Assembly: GCF_000337455.1 (NCBI RefSeq)
Contig: NZ_AOIU01000036.1
Location: forward strand, 140,975 to 204,974
Direction: 5' to 3'
DNA length: 64,000 bases
Origin: Halosimplex carlsbadense 2-9-1
GTDB taxonomy: Archaea > Halobacteriota > Halobacteria > Halobacteriales > Haloarculaceae
The translations under genes and the position numbers were made by a program. The notes beneath the pieces are model-generated. The model made no database searches and was not told the DNA's origin. It worked only from the letters and a program-made list of their open reading frames with translations. Shown here in pieces: positions 25,726 to 32,746 of the stretch. The stretch's first letter is position 1; each line of letters begins with the position of its first letter.

Positions 25726-26297
25726 GTGTCCTGTTCCTCCCACTGGCGATACCGGCGCCGGATCGAGAGCGTGTCCGCTGTGGCCTCGTACCTATCATCT
25801 GTGACGGAAATTCTGTTTGTTTGGGTCCACAATAACGCTTTGGTTTGCGGGTATTCGTCGCTCGATTCGAATGTCCGAATTCCGAGTAGTCACGTCGCTA
25901 CTGGCGTCTCAGTCACGCAACCGTGCGTTCCGTTTCATACGGTGATTACCTCTTAAACGTAGGTGAACCGTGGTGAAAGTAGTTCCGAATTGCCGAAGAT
26001 CGATAGATAGCGGTCGAATCTGCAGTGGAAGCGATCGGGGGTTTCGACTGGAAATCACGTCCGTCCGTCCCCAGTGAACGGACACCACGGGGACAGATCC
26101 ATGTGTATAATTGTTCTTATATAATTGGATCGCCGAGGGAGACCGCACCTCGCGTGTCACGGACGCGGAACGGGCCGATATTTTATATAAGAATTGAGTT
26201 ACGTTCGGGCGAACGCCGGGTCAGTCGACCCAGCGGGGGTAGTCCCGGTCGGCCACCAGTCCGAAGGGATTAGCCGCGGGGCGACCAACGAGCGAGC
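25726..26297. other. Gene-free intergenic region between nrdJ and the DUF2237 gene
   Basis: 572 bases of lower GC than the flanks. I see no frame with coding character. It must hold the leftward promoter of nrdJ and the rightward promoter of the DUF2237 gene. Two AT-rich TATA-like blocks at 26114-26124 and 26183-26193 are exact inverted copies of each other (listed separately). A short untranslated RNA cannot be excluded. Confidence 0.6.
26114..26193. repeat. 11-bp inverted repeat with TATA-like arms
   Basis: TTCTTATATAA (26114-26124) and its exact reverse complement TTATATAAGAA (26183-26193) enclose 58 GC-rich bases. The arms look like TATA boxes pointing in opposite directions, or like the ends of a very small mobile remnant. 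No flanking target duplication is evident. Confidence 0.5.
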
Positions 26298-26666
26298 GTG
26301 ACACCGGACCGGAACGTACTCGGCACCGAACTGGCGACGTGTAGCGAGGACCCGATGACCGGCTACGGCCGCGACGGCTGTTGTCGGCACTTCCCCAACG
26401 ACGCCGGCCGACACGAGATCTGTGCGGTGATGACCGACGAGTTCCTCCAGTACAGCAAATCACGCGGCAACGACCTGATCACCCCGCGACCGGAACTGGA
26501 GTTCCCCGGCCTCGAAGCGGGCGACCGCTGGTGTCTCTGTATCGACCGCTGGCTCGAAGCCGAGGCCGCCGACGCCGCCCCGCCCATCGTCCTCGAAGCC
26601 ACAGCCGAGGAAGCGCTGGAGCGGGTGCGTCTGGAGACGCTCGAAGCCCACGCTTACGCGGAGTAG
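26298..26666 (+). CDS. DUF2237 family protein
   Basis: 122 residues from GTG 26298. It matches the DUF2237 pattern closely: NVLGTELATCSEDPMTGYGR at the start, the Cys-Cys of DGCCRHF, CAVMTDEFLQYSKSRGNDL, LEFPGLEAGDRWCLCIDRW, and the closing APPIVLEATAEEALERV. The several conserved cysteines suggest metal binding. Function is not established for the family. It is the last host gene before the provirus, ending 117 bases before attL. Confidence 0.88.
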   Translation: MTPDRNVLGTELATCSEDPMTGYGRDGCCRHFPNDAGRHEICAVMTDEFLQYSKSRGNDLITPRPELEFPGLEAGDRWCLCIDRWLEAEAADAAPPIVLEATAEEALERVRLETLEAHAYAE

Positions 26667-26783
26667 ACAGCTCCCACGGAACGGACGGCAGCCGCCGACT
26701 CCCGTCACTCACGGTTCTGGTGCGACCGGAACTGTCGCGACTCGCAGGTCTGCGAGGAAACCCGAGGCAGAAAAAGGTGGTAG

Positions 26784-26796
26784 TGGACTCGCGGGG
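26784..26796. other. Provirus attachment site attL
   Basis: TGGACTCGCGGGG is identical to the first 13 bases at 43471-43483, which are the 3' end of tRNA-Ala (acceptor strand and part of the T stem). It marks the far border of the integrated element; only these 13 bases match, flanks differ. Confidence 0.8.
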
Positions 26797-26844
26797 TAGG
26801 TGTAACTCGGCTCTACTGCGTGATTTCGGGTGTTAGAGGCCATA

Positions 26845-27861
26845 TTACTCGTCTGGGAGGTGGTCAGTTCGCACGTCCATTTTCTCGCGCTCGGTGCGGG
26901 CGTCGTAGTGCTGGTACAACACTTCGAGCGACACGTCCATCCGCTCGCTCACCGTTTCGGGGGGCGTGTCCTCTCGCAGGTGGTAGGTGATGCTCCCGCG
27001 GCGGACCGCGTGGGGCGAGCGAGACGACGGGCAGGCGGCGACGTTGCTGTTCCTGCCGCGCGCCTCGCACGTCTCGGGCGTCCGGTCATGCGGGCAACTC
27101 GCGTAGGTGCAGGGGTGTAGCGCCCGCATCAGCCAATTGTAGATCGACTGTGCGGTCGGCCGGCCGCCGTCGGCCTTCGTGAACAGCGGGCGCCGGCCAT
27201 ACTCGTCCGTCCCCTGCGTCCGGTTGGGGTTGGCGGCGTAGTCCTCGATGATCTGGTACCACTTCGGGCCGAGGAAGACCCACCGCTCGCCGGACTCGCC
27301 GTTCTTGAGCTTCGTGCCCTCGTCGATACGGTGCTCAAGACGGACAGCGTGATCGTCGGGACTGAGGTCCTCCACGTCGAGCGAGCGGACCGCGCCGCGC
27401 CGCATCCCGGTTCGCCAGATGAGTGCGAGCAACGCGTGATCGCGACTGGCGTACTGGTACTGACCGAAGTAGGCGAGCGCCCGCTCGGCGCGCTCCGGGT
27501 CCAGGTGAACGTCTCGGCTCTCGGCGCCGTCGGGCAGCTCGGGCGCGTGGACCTTCTCGGCCAGCCCCTCGTCGACGGCGTCGATGTCCGCCCACCACCG
27601 GCACGCCTGCCGGATCGTGGATAGTTGCTTCTGGAGCGTGATCGGCGCGATGTCCGTTTGCCGCCACGCGACGAAATCGGCCAGTTGCCGGCCGGTCAGC
27701 TCGTTCAGGTTGTCGATCTGCTGCTCGTCGCACCAGTCGAGAAAGTGCGCGAGTCGAGTCCGTCCGTTCTGAAGCGTCGACTCGCGGACGGACGGCTCGC
27801 GATGCTGTAGGAACCGGTCGACGCCCTCCTCGGGCGCCAGCGGTACGAGGTCGTCGCTCAC
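26845..27861 (-). CDS. Tyrosine recombinase (provirus integrase)
   Basis: 338 residues from GTG 27859-27861, which overlaps the stop of the zinc-ribbon gene (GTGA). Residues 1-110 form a SAM-like core-binding domain (STLQNGRTRLAHFLDWCDEQ). The catalytic domain shows the first arginine in WRTGMRRGAVRSLDVEDL, a H-x-x-R box in SPHAVRRGSITYHL, and the tyrosine nucleophile in EVLYQHYDART near the end. It would cut at the 13-bp att core in tRNA-Ala. It lies 48 bases inside attL and is the last gene of a leftward four-gene operon. Confidence 0.93.
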   Translation of the reverse strand: MSDDLVPLAPEEGVDRFLQHREPSVRESTLQNGRTRLAHFLDWCDEQQIDNLNELTGRQLADFVAWRQTDIAPITLQKQLSTIRQACRWWADIDAVDEGLAEKVHAPELPDGAESRDVHLDPERAERALAYFGQYQYASRDHALLALIWRTGMRRGAVRSLDVEDLSPDDHAVRLEHRIDEGTKLKNGESGERWVFLGPKWYQIIEDYAANPNRTQGTDEYGRRPLFTKADGGRPTAQSIYNWLMRALHPCTYASCPHDRTPETCEARGRNSNVAACPSSRSPHAVRRGSITYHLREDTPPETVSERMDVSLEVLYQHYDARTEREKMDVRTDHLPDE

Positions 27862-27971
27862 CGCCGACCACCCGAACAGTCCGGGCACTCGTAGCTTGCG
27901 ACGCCGGTGCGCGTAGAGCGCGCGACGAGACGGCACCCGCAGTCGGGACAGAAGCGGTACGTCCCTCTCAT
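27858..27971 (-). CDS. 37-residue zinc-ribbon protein in the integrase operon
   Basis: ATG 27969-27971 opens a frame beginning MRGTYRFCPDCGCRLVARS and ending with YECPDCSGGRR. Two CxxC pairs make a rubredoxin-like zinc ribbon. It overlaps the previous small gene by ATGA and the integrase by GTGA, so it is almost certainly translated. Possible helper for integration, excision or transcription; unproven. Confidence 0.75.
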   Translation of the reverse strand: MRGTYRFCPDCGCRLVARSTRTGVASYECPDCSGGRR

Positions 27972-28051
27972 GGGCCTTCATCACCGTCGTCGTCACTCTT
28001 TTCCTCGCTCGCGTCGGTATCGGAAACGGGGGCTTCCGGGTCACTGGACAT
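27968..28051 (-). CDS. 27-residue acidic peptide in the integrase operon
   Basis: ATG 28049-28051 to TGA 27968-27970. The peptide is highly acidic (MSSDPEAPVSDTDAS...DDDGDEGP), without hydrophobic or cysteine residues. It is held between the RHH gene (3 bases upstream) and the zinc ribbon (ATGA overlap), which supports translation. Function unknown; it may only serve translational coupling. Confidence 0.5.
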   Translation of the reverse strand: MSSDPEAPVSDTDASEEKSDDDGDEGP

Positions 28052-28054
28052 GAT

Positions 28055-28273
28055 TTAGGCGGCCCCCTCGTTTCGACGACCGGTTTCGCCGTTTTCGTAG
28101 TTCTCGTCTTTGCAGAGCACGGTTTCCGGAGTATCGAAGGGCGAGTCGTTCGCCTGCCGAACGCAGTGGCGAACGTACTCAGAGAACTCCATACCGTACT
28201 GTTCTCTGTGTTCGTCGATTTCGTCGGCCATCTCCGATGGCATGGAGACGGACGCAATCACTGAGCGCGTCAT
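28055..28273 (-). CDS. Ribbon-helix-helix (CopG-like) regulator
   Basis: 72 residues. The start RSVIASVSMPSEMADEIDEH is the RHH beta strand and first helix and EFSEYVRHCVRQA the second helix. The remaining tail is polar. As first gene of the integrase operon it probably regulates that operon: direct repeats of CGTATGC flank the TATA box in its own promoter. It would help decide between integration and excision. Confidence 0.8.
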   Translation of the reverse strand: MTRSVIASVSMPSEMADEIDEHREQYGMEFSEYVRHCVRQANDSPFDTPETVLCKDENYENGETGRRNEGAA

Positions 28274-28293
28274 GCGTTATTAACCAAGTAAGA

Positions 28294-28320
28294 CGTATGC
28301 ACATAAATTTTTGCGTATGC
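28294..28320 (-). promoter_or_regulatory. Integrase-operon promoter with CGTATGC direct repeats
   Basis: CGTATGC at 28294-28300 and 28314-28320 are spaced 20 bases (two turns) and flank an AT block (acataaattttt) that serves as TATA for the leftward operon starting at 28273. The natural candidate to bind is the operon's own RHH protein. The diverging repressor gene begins at 28387. Confidence 0.55.
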
Positions 28321-28386
28321 GAATAGGTTAGGTCTAACAGACTGATTCACCACAGTAATGCTTAGTTAGTTATTAACGAGTAGATA

Positions 28387-28704
28387 ATGCGCTACTCCGG
28401 GGACTGGATGGTTCTCGCAGACGACCGCATACTCGAATACATCAGAAAGAACGAGGCTGCGGGGTCTACTGAGATGGCGAATGGAGACTATGTTAGATAC
28501 TCACAAAGCTACATCTCTCGAAGATGTAAAAAGATGGTAGAGCGCGGTTTACTCAGAGAGGTTGGCTCAGGCGTGTACATGATTACTGAGCGCGGGGAGA
28601 AGTACTTAGACGGCGAGATTGACACGTCTGAGGATGTCCCGGACGAGATCCCTGAGTCCGAAGATAATGGCCCGTCAGCAGGCAACAACCACGAAGAGGT
28701 CTAA
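28387..28704 (+). CDS. PhiH1-type winged-helix repressor (copy 1)
   Basis: 105 residues. MVLADDRILEYIRKNEAAGS, YSQSYISRRCKKMVERGLLR and GVYMITERGEKYLDGEID make up the winged helix known from the repressor of halovirus PhiH1 and its many haloarchaeal homologues. An acidic tail of about 25 residues follows. Facing away from the integrase operon, it is a good candidate for the lysogeny repressor. Followed two bases later by a related gene. Confidence 0.82.
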   Translation: MRYSGDWMVLADDRILEYIRKNEAAGSTEMANGDYVRYSQSYISRRCKKMVERGLLREVGSGVYMITERGEKYLDGEIDTSEDVPDEIPESEDNGPSAGNNHEEV

Positions 28705-28706
28705 GA

Positions 28707-29045
28707 GTGGACGACCGAAAGTCGGCTGACTGGATGATGCAGCTCGACGAGCGGATCATGGAGTACATCGACCGCGAGGGATGGGTGTCGCCACGTTTGC
28801 TCGCTCGTGAGCGTGGGTTCCCAGAGACAGAGGGGGTAATCCGAGACCGGTGCAAGCGCCTCCGCTATACCGGGTTCATAGAGCCGTTCCACGGTGAGAT
28901 GTACGATATCACGATAGAGGGTCAGCTTTATCTCGACGGCGAGATCGACGCTCGTCACCAACCGTTCCCAAAGGCGAGTGCAGTGTTTGGCAGGTGGGAT
29001 TTCCCGCCAGGGTGGACCCCGGGGCCAGTTAGGTTTCGGATATAG
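28707..29045 (+). CDS. PhiH1-type winged-helix repressor (copy 2)
   Basis: 112 residues from GTG 28707, two bases after the stop of copy 1. MMQLDERIMEYIDREGWVSP, VIRDRCKRLRYTGFIE and MYDITIEGQLYLDGEIDA align with copy 1, so the pair arose by duplication and diverged (higher GC in this copy). The C-terminus is Pro/Phe/Trp-rich. Two adjacent repressor paralogues may form a switch or give immunity of different range. Confidence 0.8.
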   Translation: MDDRKSADWMMQLDERIMEYIDREGWVSPRLLARERGFPETEGVIRDRCKRLRYTGFIEPFHGEMYDITIEGQLYLDGEIDARHQPFPKASAVFGRWDFPPGWTPGPVRFRI

Positions 29046-29215
29046 TTCAGCACAGTTGTGGCTTCCAGAAGATCTGATCCTTAGAGAATTAGGAAACCGA
29101 TGAGTTAGAGTCACTCGACCTTTTCGCGCTCAGGAAACCTTCCCTTATGTCGACGGTCAACCGGTGTCTCAGGCAGTAGGCGGGTTTAATGTCGGGCGCT
29201 CTGGAGGTGATACAC

Positions 29216-29557
29216 ATGGAAGAGGATTCAGAATCTGATTCACAATCATATTCCCAAGAGAGGTTTCGTGGGGAGGTGGATCAAGAACCTGAATTGAAAG
29301 AGGCAGCTTATCTGCAGTTTTTCAGGGTTTCAGCCATTTTGGGTGCGCTTCTCGCAGTGACGTTACCGCCTCTGTTCGGATTAGGCGTGGCGACAGTAGT
29401 CGGCCTCATGATTCCACATGAGTTCAAGATCTCCGTTGCGGGTACACGCTTACCAGTTGTGTTGCTCGCGCAAGGGGCATTCACCATAGAGATTTTAAGA
29501 GGAACGGCCCAAGTAATGTTACAGGACAAACCCGAGTGGAGAAACATCGAACGATGA
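29216..29557 (+). CDS. Provirus membrane protein with two helices
   Basis: 113 residues from ATG 29216. A strong Shine-Dalgarno GGAGGTGA (29202-29209), with TATA-like TTTAAT at 29185-29190, decides this start over the upstream GTG frame. The first 35 residues are polar and Ser/Glu-rich; two hydrophobic stretches follow (VSAILGALLAVTLPPLFGLG and a weaker one near LPVVLLAQGAF). Its TGA overlaps the ATG of the next membrane protein. Unknown family; possible superinfection exclusion role. Confidence 0.65.
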   Translation: MEEDSESDSQSYSQERFRGEVDQEPELKEAAYLQFFRVSAILGALLAVTLPPLFGLGVATVVGLMIPHEFKISVAGTRLPVVLLAQGAFTIEILRGTAQVMLQDKPEWRNIER

Positions 29558-30063
29558 GCCCCTACGTAATGCACTGGCCCTCGATGGGACTTGAGAACGG
29601 CGAGTTCGTTGGCGATGACTTAGATGTAATGAACGACCCCCTCGCTCGTCGCGTCGTTCTTGTTGGCGGCGCTATAGTTGGCCTGCTAAGCCCGTTGCTT
29701 CTCTTAGGCGTCTCGATAGCAGCCACCAACATGTACGCCGCAACGGCAGGGCTGAGTATCTTCGGAGGCTCTGCTTTGACCGCGGTGTTCGCGATAGCGC
29801 TCGCGATTGCAGGGTTGGATGTCGTGTTGCAAGAGATCGTCTTTTCACCACTAAGACACATCTCGGGGATCTTAGCCCTTTCCGTCGTATATCCGGTCCT
29901 TGTGGCGGTCTTGTGGCTCCGCAGAGACTCTACTGAGGTCGAGGACCCGGAGCGACTCGCATCTCTCGCTGGTGAAGGTGCGGCACTCCGAGTACTTTTC
30001 TCTCAGATGGTGAATCGCCGACGGAACCGAGTACTCACGGACGGCGGTCAGAAGATGAAATAG
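29554..30063 (+). CDS. Provirus membrane protein with three to four helices
   Basis: 169 residues from ATG 29554, which overlaps the preceding stop (ATGA). Hydrophobic segments are VVLVGGAIVGLLSPLLLLGV, GLSIFGGSALTAVFAIALAI and HISGILALSVVYPVLVAVLW; the C-terminal 45 residues are basic and cytosolic (MVNRRRNRVLTD). With its partner it forms a two-gene membrane module transcribed away from the integrase, expressed together with the repressors or just after. Function unknown. Confidence 0.68.
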   Translation: MSPYVMHWPSMGLENGEFVGDDLDVMNDPLARRVVLVGGAIVGLLSPLLLLGVSIAATNMYAATAGLSIFGGSALTAVFAIALAIAGLDVVLQEIVFSPLRHISGILALSVVYPVLVAVLWLRRDSTEVEDPERLASLAGEGAALRVLFSQMVNRRRNRVLTDGGQKMK

Positions 30064-30092
30064 TCACGCTGCGTCGTTTTCTGCTTGATAGG

Positions 30093-30380
30093 TTACTCCT
30101 CACCGACCGAGAACTCGTGACTGTACTCGACAGGCAGCTCGGGCTGGCCGAGGATCTCCGCGATCTCCTCGGGCGTGACGCTACCCTTCTCCGTAGCGCG
30201 CTGCATGAGAGTCTCGACGGCTCCCGTCGGCACCGCGGCCGTACCGCCGGCCATCCGTAGGTAGTAGTCTGCGGCGGCGTCGAGTGCGCCTGAGCGGGTA
30301 CTCTCGCCAGTGGCGTCTTCGAGGTTAGTGTATTTGCGTTCGCGAGCGTCGGTGAGTCGGATGCGGGTTGAGTCGGCCAT
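30093..30380 (-). CDS. Ribbon-helix-helix-like small protein (DUF7386 type)
   Basis: 95 residues from ATG 30378-30380. The start DSTRIRLTDARERKYTNLED followed by ATGESTRSGALDAAADYYLR resembles a family of haloarchaeal RHH-like proteins that bind DNA as dimers. The C-terminal half (AVETLMQRATEKGSVTPEEI AEIL) may be a small helical domain. It is a lone leftward gene converging on the membrane pair. Likely regulator of unknown target. Confidence 0.65.
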   Translation of the reverse strand: MADSTRIRLTDARERKYTNLEDATGESTRSGALDAAADYYLRMAGGTAAVPTGAVETLMQRATEKGSVTPEEIAEILGQPELPVEYSHEFSVGEE

Positions 30381-30649
30381 AGATGTGAACACAGTTTCGA
30401 GATCCTAGACTTTTGCGCTCACTCGAAAGGGTGGATCGGCCCGGATCCGCCCGTTTTCTCTCACCTTCGCGAAAGGTTCCGGGCCGATTCGGCCGGCGCT
30501 CGGGAGAAATTGAACACGGGGGTCTCGGCGATGTGTTCAGATCCGGTCTTTCGAAAAGGCGGACGTGCAACCGCGTGGGTTCGTGGTGGAAGGGGCTTTG
30601 TCGCTAATACAGACACAAAGCCTATGCCGAAATATTAGAACGTCTGAAT
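30381..30649. other. Intergenic region between divergent provirus genes
   Basis: 269 bases without a convincing frame. It separates the leftward RHH-like gene from the rightward zinc-ribbon gene and must contain both promoters. A GC-rich half (30420-30520) changes into an AT-richer half before 30650. Confidence 0.5.
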
Positions 30650-31003
30650 ATGCGAGATATCGAGTTCCCTAACCGACCCGGCGGATACGAGTTCATGAAC
30701 TGGCTGTACTGTCCAGAATGTGGTAGCAAAGCGTCGATGAATCGGCACTCTCCCCGATTCGAACTCAGTTGTCTTGAGTGTGATGAGGAGATGGATGTCA
30801 CCCTTGGAGTCACCCCACCCTTCCACAGGGTCAAGCCGAGAGACATTGAGCAAGCTGCCGAACAGAATGCAGAACGGGACCCGATGCCCTACCAGCAAAT
30901 TAGCGTCTCACGAAAGCTCAAGGAGTTGGATGATGAGGAAGTCGCTCAGGAACTAGAGAGGGGAGGATATTCCGACCTCGCTGACAGACTGACGGGCGAC
31001 TGA
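30650..31003 (+). CDS. Zinc-ribbon provirus protein
   Basis: 117 residues. A four-cysteine ribbon, YCPECGSKASMNRH then LSCLECDEEMDV, fills residues 19-50. After a linker with a proline-rich HRVKPRD, the C-terminal 40 residues are a charged helix (VSRKLKELDDEEVAQELERG). A TATA-like aatatta lies about 20 bases ahead of the start. Unknown function, possibly nucleic-acid binding. Confidence 0.65.
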   Translation: MRDIEFPNRPGGYEFMNWLYCPECGSKASMNRHSPRFELSCLECDEEMDVTLGVTPPFHRVKPRDIEQAAEQNAERDPMPYQQISVSRKLKELDDEEVAQELERGGYSDLADRLTGD

Positions 31004-31150
31004 GTACCTCCATAGGGTGTCCGTCTTCTCGGCCTTTCGGACGCTCATCAGCACGTCATCGGTGTGGTCATAGTGGAAATCCCCCCTCTATCGGTCTCTA
31101 ATGTCCGCGACTGTACGAACCGGACAACTGAATCAGTAAAGTAGATCCAA

Positions 31151-31414
31151 TTAAACCCTGTTGAATGAGATTACTTCACCCTCTCCATCTTCTTTGTCAG
31201 GGTTCAGTTCAAGCCCTTCGTGAACAACAGCAGTGACCTTCTCTGCATCCAGAGAATGGTGAAGACACCAAAGTCGTTCCTCCGTCTTCACATCTATATC
31301 TTTGAACTCAGCGAGATGCTCAGTCAACGTCACTTCGCCTTTTGCGGACCCAAGTTCCTCCACTTCAAACTGCACAAGATCCCCTTCTTCAGCTTCTAAA
31401 TATTCGTCAAGCAT
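31151..31414 (-). CDS. Small acidic provirus protein, leaderless
   Basis: 87 residues from ATG 31412-31414. A strong TATA element on the minus strand (gtttatatatg, 31436-31446) is centred 27 bases before this ATG, so the mRNA should be leaderless and upstream in-frame codons are not used. The product (MLDEYLEAEEGDLVQFEVEE) is acidic with beta-strand character. Base composition is clearly lower in GC than the host, hinting at a separate origin. No family recognised. Confidence 0.6.
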   Translation of the reverse strand: MLDEYLEAEEGDLVQFEVEELGSAKGEVTLTEHLAEFKDIDVKTEERLWCLHHSLDAEKVTAVVHEGLELNPDKEDGEGEVISFNRV

Positions 31415-31435
31415 AGAACACCATTTGGCTGACTG

Positions 31436-31446
31436 CATATATAAAC
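31436..31446 (-). promoter_or_regulatory. TATA box of the small leaderless gene
   Basis: GTTTATATATG on the minus strand, centred 27 bases upstream of the ATG at 31414, the spacing typical of leaderless haloarchaeal transcripts. Confidence 0.6.
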
Positions 31447-31651
31447 TTTCCAACCCACCTTTATTTGACCGGCTTGGCTTGGGTGCGTTTTCGGACAGTT
31501 TGTGTCCGCGATTGGACGCAGAACCGGACACTAACTTCAGAAGGATATTTGAGAGCTATGCGCTCAGTTTGGATCCAAATTCATCCATTGGCGACGGTCC
31601 GTTTCTTTGGGTCAAAGTATGCGCCACACCGATAGCACCTGACTGCGACAA

Positions 31652-32527
31652 TTATCTATCAGGTGGTCCTTGATCCAGTAGATAGATTTTGTCTGCAAGG
31701 TCTGTTTCTACACCAATCGACTCAAGGTCAACTTCTTCAGATAGGCCATCAGAACACTTCGTGCATTGAAGAAGGAACTCACCATCATCGCTGCTAACTA
31801 TTTTGAATTTAGAATTATAGCATGTCTCACAAATTACGGCAGGTTTTGTGTAGAGTTCAATACCGAGGTATGACTGTAGAGTTTTGGAGACTCGAAGAAT
31901 AACATCAAATTTCAGATAACGGTAATAATATACGACCGCTAACCTCATAGGAGTCGATAAGGCCCAGAACAGGAATGTAAATCCGACAAATGTGGTCATA
32001 AGGCCCATCTCGGTGCCGATAAGTCCGATAAGAATCAAAAATTGCAGTTCACTGCTGAAATCGTGTAGAAGCCCGCCACTCATAGTGGACTCTGACCAAG
32101 TTCCCAACAAATACACTGCAAGAACTGGGATTACTGAAGCGATCGCTATAGATAAAACGGTTGAGAAATATCGGCGGAACGGTGATTTGGTGAGTTTCTC
32201 TAAAAGGATATCCTTTCCATCTGACTCTCTTCCAGCCTTCAGAAACGTGGTATGTGATACTTTTAGAAAATTGTACATTTTCAGCGCAATTGTAGAGCCA
32301 ATCACCCCTAATAGAACCTGAGTAAAGCGCCCGTATGGCAAAAATGGAAACGAGGGTGCAAATAAAAGAAGAGTAATCGTCAAAAACCCAAATGCTGCTA
32401 GAATTAGTGACACGCCGACGCGTACGAGGTTTACATAAAGAGAAATTCCAAGGTCGTCATCGGTACTAGATATCGCATTTACATACATCTGGTTAATGGT
32501 CGGTTTCAAATCCTCGGGAGCAGACAT
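31652..32527 (-). CDS. Four-helix membrane protein with C-terminal zinc ribbon (accessory gene)
   Basis: 291 residues from ATG 32525-32527, with TATA-like ctattataag about 26 bases upstream (leaderless). Hydrophobic segments: LVRVGVSLILAAFGFLTITL, FTQVLLGVIGSTIALKMYNF, STVLSIAIASVIPVLAVYLL and a long one around ILIGLIGTEMGLMTTFVGFT. After a basic stretch the cytosolic tail has VICETCYNSKFK and LLQCTKCSDG, a zinc ribbon. GC content is far below the flanking genes and lysine/isoleucine use is high, so it was probably acquired separately. It is not part of the virion operon by promoter. A defence or exclusion role is plausible but unproven. Confidence 0.65.
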   Translation of the reverse strand: MSAPEDLKPTINQMYVNAISSTDDDLGISLYVNLVRVGVSLILAAFGFLTITLLLFAPSFPFLPYGRFTQVLLGVIGSTIALKMYNFLKVSHTTFLKAGRESDGKDILLEKLTKSPFRRYFSTVLSIAIASVIPVLAVYLLGTWSESTMSGGLLHDFSSELQFLILIGLIGTEMGLMTTFVGFTFLFWALSTPMRLAVVYYYRYLKFDVILRVSKTLQSYLGIELYTKPAVICETCYNSKFKIVSSDDGEFLLQCTKCSDGLSEEVDLESIGVETDLADKIYLLDQGPPDR

Positions 32528-32602
32528 ACTAGTCAATACAAGCAGCTACTATCTTATAATAGTTTTACAGATGTAAGTATAGGAAGCCTACCGCTACGGT
32601 TC

Positions 32603-32746
32603 TTACTCGTCAGACAACCATTTCAAGTCTGACACGATCTTTCGATGTCTCCAGTCCTCCCGATCGGCACCGACCTGCGCTTTCAGGTATAAGGCCTCTT
32701 TTCAGCACCAGTCCAGTTCGGCGAGGATGTCGGAAACGTCGCTCAC
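32603..32746 (-). pseudogene. Small gene broken by an in-frame TGA
   Basis: GTG 32744-32746 overlaps the stop of the upstream nuclease-like gene (GTGA), as other genes of this operon do. It reads VSDVSDILAELDWC, then TGA (32702-32704), then stays open for 32 codons (KEALYLKAQVGADREDWRHR ...WLSDE) to TAA 32603-32605. The downstream part has protein-like composition. A single CGA to TGA change would explain it. Alternatively only the 14-residue peptide is made. Confidence 0.5.

Noticed and set aside
22984-25956. 990-codon open frame on the plus strand opposite nrdJ
   Set aside because: It is exactly antisense to a clearly conserved enzyme; long antisense frames are expected in high-GC codon-biased DNA, and its sequence has Val/Asp/Leu-rich shadow composition.
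26025-26273. 82-codon plus-strand frame in the nrdJ upstream gap
   Set aside because: Basic, low-complexity composition unlike haloarchaeal proteins, no start signals.
26221-26302. Minus-strand peptide ending NPFGLVADRDYPRWVD
   Set aside because: The ending looks protein-like, but the only start lies over the antisense of the DUF2237 start and no promoter is visible.
32702-32704. TGA read as selenocysteine or by another recoding
   Set aside because: No selenocysteine machinery is known in haloarchaea and no conserved Cys/Sec context is present; a nonsense change is simpler.
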